Source: Sulfitobacter sabulilitoris | GTDB lineage: Bacteria > Pseudomonadota > Alphaproteobacteria > Rhodobacterales > Rhodobacteraceae | Assembly: GCF_005887615.1 (NCBI RefSeq) | Contig: NZ_VANS01000001.1 | Location: forward strand, 173,415 to 237,414 | DNA length: 64,000 bases | Reading direction: 5' to 3' | Shown: in pieces, positions 9,701 to 18,248 of the stretch | How the letters are laid out: each line of letters starts with the position of its first letter | Position numbering within the stretch: position 1 is the stretch's first letter | Translations under genes and position numbers: made by a program | Notes under the pieces: model-generated | What the model saw: only the letters and a program-made list of their open reading frames with translations | Databases searched by the model: none | Told to the model about the DNA's origin: nothing

Positions 9701-10708
9701 GGGGGCGGCTTGCCGGCCGATCTCGACATCGCGCTGCAACAGGTGGTGCTGCTCGATCCCCGGTTGTACCGGTCCATCATCGACGGATCGCTTGATCTGA
9801 ACGGTCCGCTGACCGGGGGCGCACGCATCGCGGGGCGGATCACCGTCGGCGAAACCGTCGTCACGGTGCCGTCCTCCGGCCTGACGAGCATCGGCGACAT
9901 TCCCGACATCGTCCACGTCGGCGCCCCGCCGGAGGTGACGGCGACGCGGCGCCGGGCGGGGGTGCTGACCGATCCGGGCGCCGGCAGCGACACCGCCTCT
10001 GGCGGCGGTGCCGGGTTCGCGCTCGACATCGAGGTCGACGCGCCCAACCGCATCTTCGTGCGCGGGCGGGGTGTCGATGCGGAACTGGGCGGCAGCCTGC
10101 GCCTGACGGGCAATACCGCGCAGATCATCTCGGCCGGTCGGTTCGAACTGCTGCGCGGACGTATCGACATCCTGGGCCAGCGCTTTGACCTTGTTGAGGG
10201 ATCGGTGCAGTTCCAGGGCGGGCTGACGCCTTTCATCCGCTTCGTCAGCGCAACCGAAACCGCCGCGGGCACCGTGCGCGTGATCTTGCAAGGCCCGGCG
10301 GACAGCCCCACGGTAACCTTTGAATCGACGCCCGAAGCGCCGCAGGACGAAGTGCTGGCGCAACTTTTGTTCGGGCGCGACATTTCGCAGATTTCCGCCT
10401 TTCAGGCCCTGCAACTGGCCAATGCGGTGGCGACGCTGGCGGGGCGCGGCGGTGCCGGGTTGATCGGCAACCTGCGCGAAGGCTTCGGGTTGGACGATCT
10501 GGACATCACCACGACGGACGACGGTGCCACAGCGGTGCGCGCGGGCAAGTATATCTCGGAGAACATCTATACCGACGTCACCGCCGCGTCCGATGGAACG
10601 GCCGACGTGTCGCTGAACCTTGACCTGACGAAATCTATCACCGCCAAGGGCACCGTCAAATCCGACGGCAATACCGGCATCGGCCTGTTTTTCGAAAAGG
10701 ACTATTGA
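6716..10708 (+). CDS. tamB: TamB, translocation and assembly module protein (AsmA-like/DUF490)
   Basis: Very long periplasm-spanning protein (1330 residues) anchored at its N-terminus in the inner membrane and partner of TamA. It is implicated in outer-membrane protein assembly and phospholipid transport. The visible N-terminal helix is FVLRIFLALSLSCAAF, followed by a long beta-rich body and the conserved DUF490 C-terminus with VRVILQGPADSPTVTFES and DEVLAQLLFGRDIS. The start is taken as TTG at 6716, giving a TTGA overlap with the tamA stop and an AGGACAGG Shine-Dalgarno just upstream. No ATG fits the conserved N-terminus. The middle contains exact-period 60-residue repeats, described separately. 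Confidence 0.94.
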   Translation: MKQFVLRIFLALSLSCAAFGARAQDDDRGFLAGLIEGALGGEGREVRIEGFAGALSSEASFDRMTIADADGIWLTLTGARLVWNRSALLRGRLEVERLSAEALELPRLPKPIEEEDLPPAEATGFALPTLPDLPVSVNVQAFEVARIALGAPILGEETVLTLSANARLDDVGANVDLRATRTDAKQGQFAITANLDRDTRVLDLLLNLTEEDDGIAARLLDLPDRPSVDLTVEGQGPLTDFASDVVLSTAGQERLTGQITLLSVAPEKPTETPDQRIQADIGGDITAVIAPQYRDFFGENVQLRVDALIAGDGAINLSDLSMTARAAQLSGQVRLNQEKWPTFIDISGTIANPGGEPVLLPGTDGTTFVDEVALAVTYAAADGEAFEGSFDIRNLTRPEVTIASTRLEMDGTLQGNLGSVGQLLADVAFEATGVALTDPSAAQALGDAVTGTANVNYIEGQPVRISDLDLSGADYGLTGRAVIGAVEEGLPTRLTMALSAQDLSRFAGLAGQDIEGATRITLSGTIAPLAGTFDLSLDGTTQDLAVGIREADALLTGETRLALAARRTEDGTFVEDLTLINAALDVAADAQLRTDNSFVRATARLVDVGLVMPQYTGPLSFEGTASQDTRGWTVDADLDGPYDIALALQGLATGPAADLAFDLRVPQVKPLVPQVEGPLTAQGRAFRSSAGWNVDLSATGPYSAQVALKGLATGGAADLAFDLSLPDVNPLVPQVRGALTAQGRAFQSPEGWNVDLAATGPYSAQVALKGLATGADADLQFTASVPNVQPLVPGVSGPLSTEGRAFQSPEGWRVDVTAQGPYASRVAARGLATGPDATLDFSASMPDVGALVPRIRGPLAIEGGAAKSPAGWRIDTSMQGPSGTQAAVAGLVALDGNLDLRINGSAPLGLSAPFLAPRNLQGQARFDLSVNGPPALSSVTGQISTGNASFSAPNLRVGLTGLQTTVTLEQSRARIDARASVVSGGQVRVGGTVGLGGGLPADLDIALQQVVLLDPRLYRSIIDGSLDLNGPLTGGARIAGRITVGETVVTVPSSGLTSIGDIPDIVHVGAPPEVTATRRRAGVLTDPGAGSDTASGGGAGFALDIEVDAPNRIFVRGRGVDAELGGSLRLTGNTAQIISAGRFELLRGRIDILGQRFDLVEGSVQFQGGLTPFIRFVSATETAAGTVRVILQGPADSPTVTFESTPEAPQDEVLAQLLFGRDISQISAFQALQLANAVATLAGRGGAGLIGNLREGFGLDDLDITTTDDGATAVRAGKYISENIYTDVTAASDGTADVSLNLDLTKSITAKGTVKSDGNTGIGLFFEKDY
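8551..9390 (+). repeat. tamB: 60-residue (180-bp) tandem repeat inside tamB
   Basis: Successive copies of an ALxGLATG-type segment begin at about 8651, 8831, 9011, 9191 and 9371, always exactly 180 bases apart. A decayed earlier copy precedes them. Each unit reads roughly LATG..ADL.F....P.V.PLVP.V.GPL...GRAF.S..GW.VD....GPY. The copies at 8831 and 9011 share a near-identical stretch of about 30 bases, which indicates recent duplication. The units probably add rungs to the lipid-groove beta-structure. Confidence 0.85.
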
Positions 10709-10725
10709 ACCGGCGCCCGCGCGGA

Positions 10726-11238
10726 TCAGTCGCTTTCGACGAATTGTCCGTAACGGCCCTGATCGAACAGCAGCCCGGGGCGGTCATCCCTGGACAGGGC
10801 CACGTGGCGCACGCGGCCAAGGATCAGCGAATGATCGCCCGCCGGGTGGACCGCATGCGTGTCGCAATGAAAGACCGCGACGCATCCCGCCAGCGCGGGG
10901 GCCTTGCCGGGCCCGTTTTCCCATTCGAACGCGTCAAAGCCGTGGCCGCGCTTGGCGAAATGGGCGGCCATCCGCATCTGGTCCATGCCCAGCACGTGGA
11001 TGCAAAAACTGCGCGCCTGCACAAAGGCGTCATGCCGCCGCGACGAGATCGCGGGCGACCACATTACCAACGGCGGATCGAGCGAGATCGACGCAAAGGA
11101 ATTGGCGGTCATGCCCACGGGACCGTCTTCGCCATGCGCGGTCACAACGGTCACACCGGTGCCATACCGCCCGAAGGCGCGGCGCAAATCCAGCGCCGTG
11201 TCGGCGGTGGGGGTAAAGAAATGGACCGGGCTGCTCAT
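10726..11238 (-). CDS. Flavin reductase-like FMN-binding protein
   Basis: About 170 residues of the split-barrel flavin reductase family (HpaC/RutF type). These enzymes use NAD(P)H to reduce FMN or FAD for a partner monooxygenase, or act as standalone flavin reductases. Family features visible are LRRAFGRYGTGVTVVTA at the N-terminus, GMTANSFASISLDPPL (the flavin-binding loop), and a C-terminal HSLILGRVRHV segment. The ATG at 11238 is preferred; a GTG six codons upstream is possible. The gene converges on tamB with a 17-bp gap. No two-component monooxygenase lies beside it, so its partner is unknown. Confidence 0.88.
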   Translation of the reverse strand: MSSPVHFFTPTADTALDLRRAFGRYGTGVTVVTAHGEDGPVGMTANSFASISLDPPLVMWSPAISSRRHDAFVQARSFCIHVLGMDQMRMAAHFAKRGHGFDAFEWENGPGKAPALAGCVAVFHCDTHAVHPAGDHSLILGRVRHVALSRDDRPGLLFDQGRYGQFVESD

Positions 11239-11380
11239 GGACAAGAGCGGTGCCACGAGGGGCCAGAATTGTCCAGAGGTCGGCGGGCTTTTGCCGTCTT
11301 CCGAACTCGGCTTGGAACGAATTGTCGCGGCTCGTGTTCTCTCTCCACAAGCGCATCAGCGCAAATAAAGGAGAGACAAA

Positions 11381-11899
11381 ATGAGCATGTTCAACACCCC
11401 CCGCGCCCTGACCCTGAGCGCCGCCGCCCTGCTGGCTGTCGGCACACTGAACGGTGCGGCGCACGCGTCGGACAGCGAGACCGTGGACCACTTCGAGATC
11501 GGCGCGCTGAACTGTGACGTGAGCGATGGCACAGGCTATATCTTTGGCTCGACCCGCGAGCTGACCTGCACCTTCAACCCCGTGCAGGAGGGGCTTGAGG
11601 ACGAAACATATGTCGGTACGATCCAGCGCTACGGCGTGGACATCGGCAAGACCCAGAATGGCGTCATGAACTGGCTGGTGCTGGCCCCGACCGAGCGGGA
11701 ATGGTCCGAGGGCGGACTGAACGGCAGCTACAAGGGCGTCTCGGCCGAGGCGACCGTCGGCGTGGGCCTTGGGGCCAACGTGATGGTGGGCGGCGATGAG
11801 AACACGCTGTCGCTGCAGCCCATCAGCCTGAATACCCAGACCGGCGTGAATTTCGCCGTGGGCGTGGGCGAGATCGAGTTGCAGCGCGTCGAAGGCTGA
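11381..11899 (+). CDS. DUF992 family secreted protein
   Basis: 172-residue exported protein of unknown function, typical of Rhizobiales and Rhodobacterales. A Sec signal peptide (hydrophobic SAAALLAVGTLNG, cleavage near AAHAS) is followed by a beta-rich mature domain. That domain has the family pattern IGALNCDVSDGTG, GSTRELTCTF and a glycine-rich C-terminal half. Two cysteines (in LNCD and LTCTF) could form a periplasmic disulfide. The start at 11381 has a strong AAAGGAGAG Shine-Dalgarno. It is transcribed alone and ends at a strong terminator. No function is assigned. Confidence 0.88.
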   Translation: MSMFNTPRALTLSAAALLAVGTLNGAAHASDSETVDHFEIGALNCDVSDGTGYIFGSTRELTCTFNPVQEGLEDETYVGTIQRYGVDIGKTQNGVMNWLVLAPTEREWSEGGLNGSYKGVSAEATVGVGLGANVMVGGDENTLSLQPISLNTQTGVNFAVGVGEIELQRVEG

Positions 11900-11931
11900 G
11901 ACCGGGGAACTTCTCCGGCCAACTGAAAAGC

Positions 11932-11966
11932 AAAGGGGGGCGCATGATCACATGCGCCCCCTTTTT
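11932..11966. terminator. Bidirectional intrinsic terminator
   Basis: The arm 11936-11946 (GGGGGCGCATG) pairs perfectly with 11951-11961 over a 4-base loop. AAA before and TTTTT after extend the stem and supply the U-tract for the DUF992 transcript. On the other strand the hairpin is followed by CCTTTGCTTTT, so it can also stop the leftward acetyl-CoA synthetase transcript. Confidence 0.9.
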
Positions 11967-12003
11967 CCTGTCCGAGGTGCCGCCAAAGGGCCGCGATCGA
12001 TCG

Positions 12004-13968
12004 TTACGCGCGGTTCATCCGGTTCTCGATCAGATCGTCGACCACCGCCGGTTCGGCCAATGTCGAGGTATCCCCCAGCGCGCCGTAATCGTTTTCGGCG
12101 ATCTTGCGCAGGATGCGGCGCATGATCTTGCCGGACCGGGTTTTCGGCAGACCCGGCGCCCATTGGATCAGGTCCGGGCTGGCGATTGGACCGATTTCCT
12201 CGCGGACCCACTGGCGCAGCTCCTTGCGCAGCTCCTCGCTCGGTTCCTGTCCACCCATAAGCGTGACATAGCAGTAAATGCCTTGCCCCTTGACCTCATG
12301 CGGGTAGCCGACCACGGCGGCCTCGGCCACCTTGGGGTGTGCGACCAGCGCGCTTTCGACCTCGGCTGTGCCCATGCGGTGCCCGCTGACGTTGATCACG
12401 TCATCGACGCGGCCTGTGATCCAGTAATCGCCATCCGCGTCGCGGCGGCATCCGTCGCCCGAGAAATAGTATCCCTTGTAGTCGCTGAAATAGGTCTTTT
12501 CGAACCGCTCGTGATCGCCCCAGACAGAGCGCATCTGCCCCGGCCAGCTATCGGCGATGCACAGAACGCCCTCGGCGGGGTTGCCCTCGATCACCTCTCC
12601 GGTGGTGGGTTCCAGGATCACGGGATTGATTCCGAAAAAGGGTTTCATCGCCGCCCCCGGTTTCGTCGCGTGGGCACCGGGCAGGGGGGTCAGCAGGTGC
12701 CCGCCGGTTTCCGTCTGCCACCAGGTGTCCACGATCGGGCAGCGCCCGCCGCCCACCACGTCATTGTACCAGTTCCACGCTTCGGGGTTGATCGGCTCGC
12801 CCACCGTTCCCAGCACCTTGAGCGATGACAGATCGCATTTAGACACGAATTCGTTGCCCTTGCCCATCAGCGCGCGGATCGCGGTGGGGGCGGTGTAGAA
12901 CTGGTTGACCTTGTGCTTTTCGCAAACCTGCCAGAAGCGGCTGGCATCCGGATAGGTCGGCACCCCTTCGAACATCAAGGTGGTCGCACCGTTGGCCAGC
13001 GGACCATAGACGATATAGCTGTGTCCGGTGACCCAGCCCACATCGGCCGTGCACCAGTAGATGTCGCCGTCATGATAGTCGAAGGTGACCTCGTGGGTCA
13101 TCGCGGCATAGACCAGGTAGCCGCCGGTGCTGTGCACCACGCCCTTGGGCTGTCCGGTGGAGCCGGAGGTATAGAGGATGAAGAGCGGATCCTCGGCGGC
13201 CATCTCCTCGGGCGGGCAATCGGCGTCGGCCTTGGCCTCGAGCTCGTGAAACCAATGATCGCGCCCTTCGGTCATCGCGATGTCGCCGCCGGTGCGACGC
13301 ACCACCAGCATCTTGGTGTCGGTGTCGCACTTGGCAAGCGCCTTGTCGGCGTTGGTCTTGAGCGGCGTCGCCTTGCCGCCGCGCGGAGCTTCGTCGGCGG
13401 TGATGACGACGCGTGCATCGCTGCCGGTCACCCGCGCGGCCAGCGCATCAGGCGAAAACCCCGCAAAGACGATCGAATGAATGGCCCCGATCCGGGCACA
13501 GGCCAGCATGGCATAGGCGGCCTCGGGGATCATCGGCATGTAGATCACAACCCGGTCGCCCTTGGTCACGCCCATCCCCTTGAGGATGTTGGCCATGCGG
13601 CAGGTGTGACCGTGCAGTTCGGTGTAGGTGATGTGTTTGGCGTCGTCCTCGGGGCTGTCGGGTTCCCAGATGATCGCCGTCTGGTCGCCACGCGTCGCCA
13701 GGTGCCGGTCGATGCAGTTGGCAGAGGCGTTCAGCGTGCCGTCGGCGAACCAGTTGATCTTGACGTTGCCAAGGGTGAAATCCACGTCCTTTACCTGGCT
13801 GTAGGGCTTGATCCAATCGACCCGCTTGCCCTCTTCCCGCCAGAACCCCTCCGGATCCGCGATGGAGGCCGCGTACATCGTCTCGTACTGCTCTGCGGTC
13901 ACATGCGCATTGGCCACGACCTCGGGCGAGGGCGGATGGGGGTGTGTTGGGTGATGTGGATTGGACAT
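12004..13968 (-). CDS. acsA: Acetyl-CoA synthetase (AMP-forming)
   Basis: Activates acetate with ATP and CoA to acetyl-CoA through acetyl-AMP. It has 654 residues, the standard Acs length. It shows the adenylate-forming P-loop [28 protein letters not shown] and the [17 protein letters not shown] hinge region. The [16 protein letters not shown] motif and the C-terminal [11 protein letters not shown] are also present; the lysine of the latter is the acetylation-controlled catalytic residue in the family. A His/Pro-rich first 12 residues is ordinary for the family. The ATG at 13968 follows GGGAGGAG. The neighbouring genes do not belong to the same operon. Use of acetate or of acetyl units from aromatic breakdown is plausible. 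Confidence 0.97.
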   Translation of the reverse strand: MSNPHHPTHPHPPSPEVVANAHVTAEQYETMYAASIADPEGFWREEGKRVDWIKPYSQVKDVDFTLGNVKINWFADGTLNASANCIDRHLATRGDQTAIIWEPDSPEDDAKHITYTELHGHTCRMANILKGMGVTKGDRVVIYMPMIPEAAYAMLACARIGAIHSIVFAGFSPDALAARVTGSDARVVITADEAPRGGKATPLKTNADKALAKCDTDTKMLVVRRTGGDIAMTEGRDHWFHELEAKADADCPPEEMAAEDPLFILYTSGSTGQPKGVVHSTGGYLVYAAMTHEVTFDYHDGDIYWCTADVGWVTGHSYIVYGPLANGATTLMFEGVPTYPDASRFWQVCEKHKVNQFYTAPTAIRALMGKGNEFVSKCDLSSLKVLGTVGEPINPEAWNWYNDVVGGGRCPIVDTWWQTETGGHLLTPLPGAHATKPGAAMKPFFGINPVILEPTTGEVIEGNPAEGVLCIADSWPGQMRSVWGDHERFEKTYFSDYKGYYFSGDGCRRDADGDYWITGRVDDVINVSGHRMGTAEVESALVAHPKVAEAAVVGYPHEVKGQGIYCYVTLMGGQEPSEELRKELRQWVREEIGPIASPDLIQWAPGLPKTRSGKIMRRILRKIAENDYGALGDTSTLAEPAVVDDLIENRMNRA

Positions 13969-14350
13969 GGATGGGCTCCTCCCTCAAGGCAATTCGACGT
14001 CTGTCAACGCACGGAAAAGTCGCGCAACGCTGCGCCTCGGGGCTTTGCCGCCCTGACTTCTCCCTCGGACATATAATAACGCTGTTTGAAAAGAAGGGAA
14101 TAACCTACGGGAAAGTAAGGGTTTCGTTGTAAATGATTTTCCCAAAATGCCACCGATCTGTAAATCTTGGGCCAGCCTTGCGAAATTCGCCCCTGTTTTC
14201 CGCCGATTGAATGTCAACGCCGCGGCACGGTCCTTCGGCGACGGTGCGGTCGCCGCCCGAAAGGACGTTCCCCGCGGGCGTCGGCGCATCATTAGACCAT
14301 AGTACGACATTTCGGGCGGGACCTGCAAAATGTCATGGCGCCTGCGGGAA
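13969..14350. other. Intergenic region upstream of acsA
   Basis: A gap of 382 bases holding the acsA leader and promoter and the 3' end of the CMD-like gene. It is A/T-rich at about 14060-14170. It contains two stem-loops: 14228-14264 (nested GTCCTT/AAGGAC and GGCGAC/GTCGCC) and 14306-14334 (GACATTT/AAATGTC). The second lies just past the CMD-like stop on the minus strand and could end that transcript, although no U-run follows. I find no convincing gene. Confidence 0.45.
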
Positions 14351-14743
14351 TCACAGCAGCCCGCGTTCGGTCAATACCTTGCGCGCGGCGCGAAAGCACT
14401 CCACGCCCTGCGGCACGCCGCAATAGATCGCGACCGCATGGACGGCCGCGCGGATTTCCTCGGTGGTGCAGCCGTTGTTCAGCGCACCGTGACAGTGCAG
14501 TTCCCACTCGTGCATCTTGCCGAGCGCGCCCAGCATCGCGAGGTTCATCAGGCTGCGCGTCTTGGGCGGGATCGCCTCGTCGCCCCAGCCGAAACCCCAG
14601 CACCACGCCGTCATGGCCTCCTGGAAGGGGCGGTTGAAATCGTCGGCGGCGTCCAGGCTGGCCTCGACATACTCCGCCCCCAGGGTCGCCTTGCGCTGCA
14701 TCAGCCCCTTTTGGAACAGGTCCTCGTCGAACAGGTCGGTCAT
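14351..14743 (-). CDS. Carboxymuconolactone decarboxylase family protein (PcaC-like)
   Basis: 130-residue all-helical CMD/AhpD-superfamily protein. It has the PcaC-like layout with FNRPFQEAMTAWCWG, the conserved TRSLMNLAMLGALGKMHEWELH helix and NNGCTTEEIRAAVHAVAIYCGVP. The glutamate and histidine of this core are the usual catalytic or lactone-binding positions. It is distinct from the second, more canonical pcaC at 20424, so it may handle a different lactone, or be an AhpD-like or uncharacterised decarboxylase. It is divergent from the TRAP operon across 187 bp, which suggests shared regulation and a substrate imported by that transporter. The function is inferred from family and context only. 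Confidence 0.82.
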   Translation of the reverse strand: MTDLFDEDLFQKGLMQRKATLGAEYVEASLDAADDFNRPFQEAMTAWCWGFGWGDEAIPPKTRSLMNLAMLGALGKMHEWELHCHGALNNGCTTEEIRAAVHAVAIYCGVPQGVECFRAARKVLTERGLL

Positions 14744-14930
14744 GCGGTGTCCTTTCGTGCGCTGTCCGCCACGCTAGGGCCGCGTGGCACCGCGATCAAG
14801 CGGGCGTTGCACCGGTGCACCGCGCTGCCGCCATCGGCGCGCACATCTCGGGGGTTGGCACCGGACGGCAGCTTGGATACGTTGCGTCAAGCGCGCCCGG
14901 ATCCAGCGGCGTGCAACAAGGGAGAATGAC

Positions 14931-15947
14931 ATGAACACCTATCTGTCCGGCGCCGCCATCGGCGCCCTGAGCCTCGCATTCGTGACCGAGGCGGCCGCAA
15001 CCGAATGGAACGCCTCCGTCTGGGGCAAACGCCGCGCCTTCACCGAGCACGTCGAGAAGATCGCCGAGCTGGTATCGGAAAAGACCGGCGGCGAATTCAC
15101 CATCAACGTCAGCTACGGCGGTCTGAGCAAGAACACCGAGAACCTTGACGGCATTTCCATTGGCGCCTTCGAGATGGCGCAGTTCTGCGCGGGCTACCAT
15201 GCCGACAAGAACCCGTCGATCACGGTTCTGGAACTGCCCTTCATCGGTGTGAACACGCTTGAAGAAGAAGTTGCCGTCAGCCACGCGGTCTATGATCACC
15301 CCGCCGTGCAGGCCGATCTGGCGCGCTGGAACGCCAGGCTGCTGATGACCTCGCCCATGCCGCAATACAACCTGGTCGGCACCGGCGAGCCGCGCGACGA
15401 GCTGGCCGAATTCGAAGGCATGCGCGTGCGTGCCACCGGCGGTCTGGGTGCCGCCTTTGAAACCGTGGGCGCCGTGCCGACGTCGGTCACCGCGACGGAA
15501 GCCTACAACGCGATGGAATCGGGGGTCGTCGATACCGTCGCCTTCGCTCAGCACGCCCACCTCAGCTATGGCACGATCAACAAGGCCGACTGGTGGACTG
15601 CCAACCTGAACCCCGGCACGGTGAACTGCCCCGTCGTGGTCAATACCGATGCCTACGACGCCCTGTCAGATGCCGAGCGCGAGGCGCTCGACAGCTCCGT
15701 GGACGAGGCGATCGAGCATTACCTCGCCAACTACGCGGAACTGCTCAAGCGCTGGGATACCATCCTTGAGGAGAAGGGCGTCGAGAAGGTCATGTTCAGT
15801 GACGAGACACTGGCGGAGTTCCGGGCCAAGGCCGCCGATCCGGCGCGCGCGGCATGGATCACCGACATGGAAGCCAAGGGCATTCCGGGCCAAGAGCTTT
15901 ATGACCTGGTCATGAGCACGCTCGAAGCCAAGCGCGCCTCCAACTAA
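14931..15947 (+). CDS. TRAP transporter substrate-binding protein, DctP family
   Basis: Periplasmic receptor of a tripartite ATP-independent transporter, 338 residues. A signal peptide ends near TEAAATEW. The DctP pattern is visible: SYGGLSKNTENLDGISIGAFEM, LPFIGVNTLEEE, the ligand-binding arginine region FEGMRVRATGG that salt-bridges a carboxylate in characterised members, and PTSVTATEAYNAMESGVVD. The ATG at 14931 follows AAGGGAGA. It heads a dctPQM operon lying between a CMD-like gene and the pca cluster, so an aromatic or other carboxylic acid is the likely ligand. That substrate is inference. Confidence 0.94.
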   Translation: MNTYLSGAAIGALSLAFVTEAAATEWNASVWGKRRAFTEHVEKIAELVSEKTGGEFTINVSYGGLSKNTENLDGISIGAFEMAQFCAGYHADKNPSITVLELPFIGVNTLEEEVAVSHAVYDHPAVQADLARWNARLLMTSPMPQYNLVGTGEPRDELAEFEGMRVRATGGLGAAFETVGAVPTSVTATEAYNAMESGVVDTVAFAQHAHLSYGTINKADWWTANLNPGTVNCPVVVNTDAYDALSDAEREALDSSVDEAIEHYLANYAELLKRWDTILEEKGVEKVMFSDETLAEFRAKAADPARAAWITDMEAKGIPGQELYDLVMSTLEAKRASN

Positions 15948-15961
15948 ACGCGCACGTCGTT

Positions 15962-15996
15962 GGCGGACCCCGGAGCGTATCGCCCCGGGGTCCGCC
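15962..15996 (+). other. Stem-loop between TRAP binding-protein and DctQ genes
   Basis: A 12-bp perfect stem (15962-15973 GGCGGACCCCGG with 15985-15996) and an 11-base loop, 15 bases after the binding-protein stop. No U-tract follows, so it more likely stabilises the upstream mRNA or partially attenuates than fully terminates. Confidence 0.65.
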
Positions 15997-16038
15997 GGCG
16001 GTCCCCCCTCACACTTTCACCCTCAAAGGAGTTGCCCC

Positions 16039-16668
16039 ATGGCCGGATCCTCCGCCGTGCTGGAAGATGGCAGCCTGCTCAGTCGCCTCGACCGCGGCTT
16101 GCTGCGTGTTGAACGGGTCTTTGCCCTGGTCTCGGGTCTCGCGGTCTTTTCGCTGATGTTTCTTGCGGCCTATTCGGTGACGGGGCGCAAGTTTTTCGCC
16201 TCTCCCATGCCGGGATACGTCGACTGGATCGAGGCGGCGATGCCGCTGATCGCCTTCATGGGCGTCTCCTACACGCAACGCAGCGGCGGCCATGTCCGCA
16301 TGGACATCCTGATCGGCAAGCTTCGGGGCCGCGCCCTCTGGGCGGCTGAAACCCTCTCGGTCGTGCTGATCCTTTTGCTGATGATCGCACTGGTCTGGGG
16401 ATCCTGGGCGCACTTCCAGCGCAGCTTCGATTTCGCCGCGCCGCTGTGGAGCCGTGACAGCTCCATCGACATCGGGCTGCCGATCTGGCCTGCGAAACTG
16501 ATGGCGCCGCTGGCGTTCTCGGTCCTGTGCCTGCGGCTGGTGCTGCAGATCTGGGGCTATGGCCGGGCGCTGGTGCTGGGCCTCGACAACCCGGTCGCCG
16601 TGCCCATGGTGCAGGACGCGGCGGCACAAGCAATGGCGGAAGCCGAACATCTGGACGGGCGGGACTGA
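16039..16668 (+). CDS. TRAP transporter small permease, DctQ family
   Basis: 209-residue membrane subunit with four predicted helices, near residues 32-52, 65-85, 105-130 and 150-170. It shows the DctQ signature of a helix followed by GHVRMDILIG (here SGGHVRMDIL). It pairs with the large permease encoded two bases downstream to form the Na+-driven channel for ligand delivered by the binding protein. The N-terminal 15 and C-terminal 35 residues are hydrophilic. It starts at 16039 after an AAAGGAG Shine-Dalgarno, 42 bp past the stem-loop. Confidence 0.92.
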   Translation: MAGSSAVLEDGSLLSRLDRGLLRVERVFALVSGLAVFSLMFLAAYSVTGRKFFASPMPGYVDWIEAAMPLIAFMGVSYTQRSGGHVRMDILIGKLRGRALWAAETLSVVLILLLMIALVWGSWAHFQRSFDFAAPLWSRDSSIDIGLPIWPAKLMAPLAFSVLCLRLVLQIWGYGRALVLGLDNPVAVPMVQDAAAQAMAEAEHLDGRD

Positions 16669-16670
16669 CT

Positions 16671-18071
16671 ATGGAACCCATTGATATCGGCCTTTGGGTC
16701 TCCGGCGGCATGCTCGTCATGGTGGTGCTTGGAATGCGCGTGGCCTTTGCCGCGGCGATGGCGGGGCTCGTGGGCCTGATCTGGATCTTCTGGGCCAAGA
16801 AGGGCATGCAGTGGTCCGAACTGGACTGGGCGCTGACGGTCGCGATCAAGACGGCGGGGCAGGTGCCCCACTCCAAGGTCGCAAGCCAGACGCTCAGCCT
16901 CATCCCGACCTTCATCCTCATCGGCTTCCTGGCCTATTACGCCGGCCTGACGCGGGCTCTCTTCGAGGCGGCGAAACGGTGGATCGCCTGGGTGCCGGGG
17001 GGGCTCGCGGTCTCCACGGTCTTTGCCACGGCGGGCTTTGCTGCGGTGTCGGGCGCCTCCGTGGCCACGGCGGCGGTCTTTGCCCGCATCGCCATCCCCG
17101 AGATGCTGAAAATCGGCTACAACAAGCAGTTCGCGGCCGGCGTCGTCGCGGCGGGGGGAACGCTGGCCTCGCTCATCCCGCCCTCGGCGATCCTCGTGAT
17201 CTATGCCATCATCGTCGAACAGGACGTCGGCAAACTGCTGCTCGCGGGTTTCATTCCCGGCGCGTTTTCGGCCTTCATCTACGCGGTGCTGATCGTGGGC
17301 ATCGCGGTGATCTTCAAATCCGTGGGCCCGCCGGTCACCGGCTTCACCTGGCGTGAACGCTTCGCCTCGCTGCCCGCGGCGCTGCCTATCCTGGCGGTCG
17401 TGGTGATCATCATCTTCTTCGTCTACAACCCCTTCGGCGACGCCTGGGGCACCCCGACCGAAGGTGGCGCGGTGGGCGCGTTCATCGTGTTCCTGATGGC
17501 GCTGTTTCGCGGCATGCGGTGGGCCGAACTCAAGGACGCCCTGCTGGAAACCGCCAAGCTCACGGTGATGATCTTCACCATCATCTGGGGCGTGCTGGTC
17601 TATGTGCGCTTCCTGGGCTTCGCCGACCTGCCGGGCGCGTTTTCCGATTGGATCACCTCGATCGAGGCATCGCCGATGCTGATCCTGGTGTGCATCCTGC
17701 TGGCCTATGCCGTCCTCGGCATGTTCATGGATGCCATCGGCATGCTGCTCCTGACCCTGCCGGTGGTCTACCCGGCGGTCATGGCGCTCAACGGCGGCGA
17801 ATACGTGACGGCCGCCGACAGCGCCTTCGGCATGGATGGCACCAGCTGCGCGATCTGGTTCGGGATCCTGGTGGTCAAGATGGCGGAATTCTGCCTCATC
17901 ACACCCCCCATCGGCCTAAATTGTTTCGTGGTCGCCGGCGTGCGCGACGATATCAGCGTGCAGGATGTGTTCCGCGGCGTGATGCCCTTCTTCATCGCCG
18001 ATGGCGTCACCATCGCGCTGCTGGTGGCCTTCCCCGCCATCGTGCTCTACCTGCCCAGTCTCGCGGGCTGA
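16671..18071 (+). CDS. TRAP transporter large permease, DctM family
   Basis: 466-residue multi-helix permease carrying out Na+/substrate symport for the TRAP system. Visible family segments are FATAGFAAVSGASVATAAVFARIAIP, AAGGTLASLIPPSAILVIYAI, FGDAWGTPTEGGAVGAF, AYAVLGMFMDAIGMLLLTLPVVYP and LITPPIGLNCFVVAGV. The ATG at 16671 lies two bases after the dctQ stop. The length and helix number (about 12) are typical. A strong terminator-like stem follows the gene. Confidence 0.95.
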   Translation: MEPIDIGLWVSGGMLVMVVLGMRVAFAAAMAGLVGLIWIFWAKKGMQWSELDWALTVAIKTAGQVPHSKVASQTLSLIPTFILIGFLAYYAGLTRALFEAAKRWIAWVPGGLAVSTVFATAGFAAVSGASVATAAVFARIAIPEMLKIGYNKQFAAGVVAAGGTLASLIPPSAILVIYAIIVEQDVGKLLLAGFIPGAFSAFIYAVLIVGIAVIFKSVGPPVTGFTWRERFASLPAALPILAVVVIIIFFVYNPFGDAWGTPTEGGAVGAFIVFLMALFRGMRWAELKDALLETAKLTVMIFTIIWGVLVYVRFLGFADLPGAFSDWITSIEASPMLILVCILLAYAVLGMFMDAIGMLLLTLPVVYPAVMALNGGEYVTAADSAFGMDGTSCAIWFGILVVKMAEFCLITPPIGLNCFVVAGVRDDISVQDVFRGVMPFFIADGVTIALLVAFPAIVLYLPSLAG

Positions 18072-18084
18072 TATCCAGCAAAAT

Positions 18085-18121
18085 GGGGGCGTGCGCTGCT
18101 CGACGTGATGCGCGCGCCCCC
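18085..18121. terminator. Stem-loop terminator after dctPQM
   Basis: A 12-bp stem (18085-18096 GGGGGCGTGCGC with 18110-18121, one G-U pair) with a 13-base loop, 14 bases past the DctM stop. It is followed by a moderately T-rich tail (TGTCTTC, then CTTCTTT). It separates the TRAP operon from the convergent pob/pca operon. Confidence 0.65.
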
Positions 18122-18248
18122 TGTCTTCAGGCTTCTTTGGGTTCAAAATACTCCCGCCGGAGGCTCCGGCGCCAGCAACCCGCGCCACCGGCCTGGCCGC
18201 TGGGCGCACCGGCCTGTCACATCGCGTCGGTGCGCGGCGCGCCGCGGC

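Noticed and set aside
14228-14264. tRNA or small RNA gene before acsA
   Set aside because: The nested stem is only a hairpin; no cloverleaf, no T-loop GTTC box and no terminator are present.
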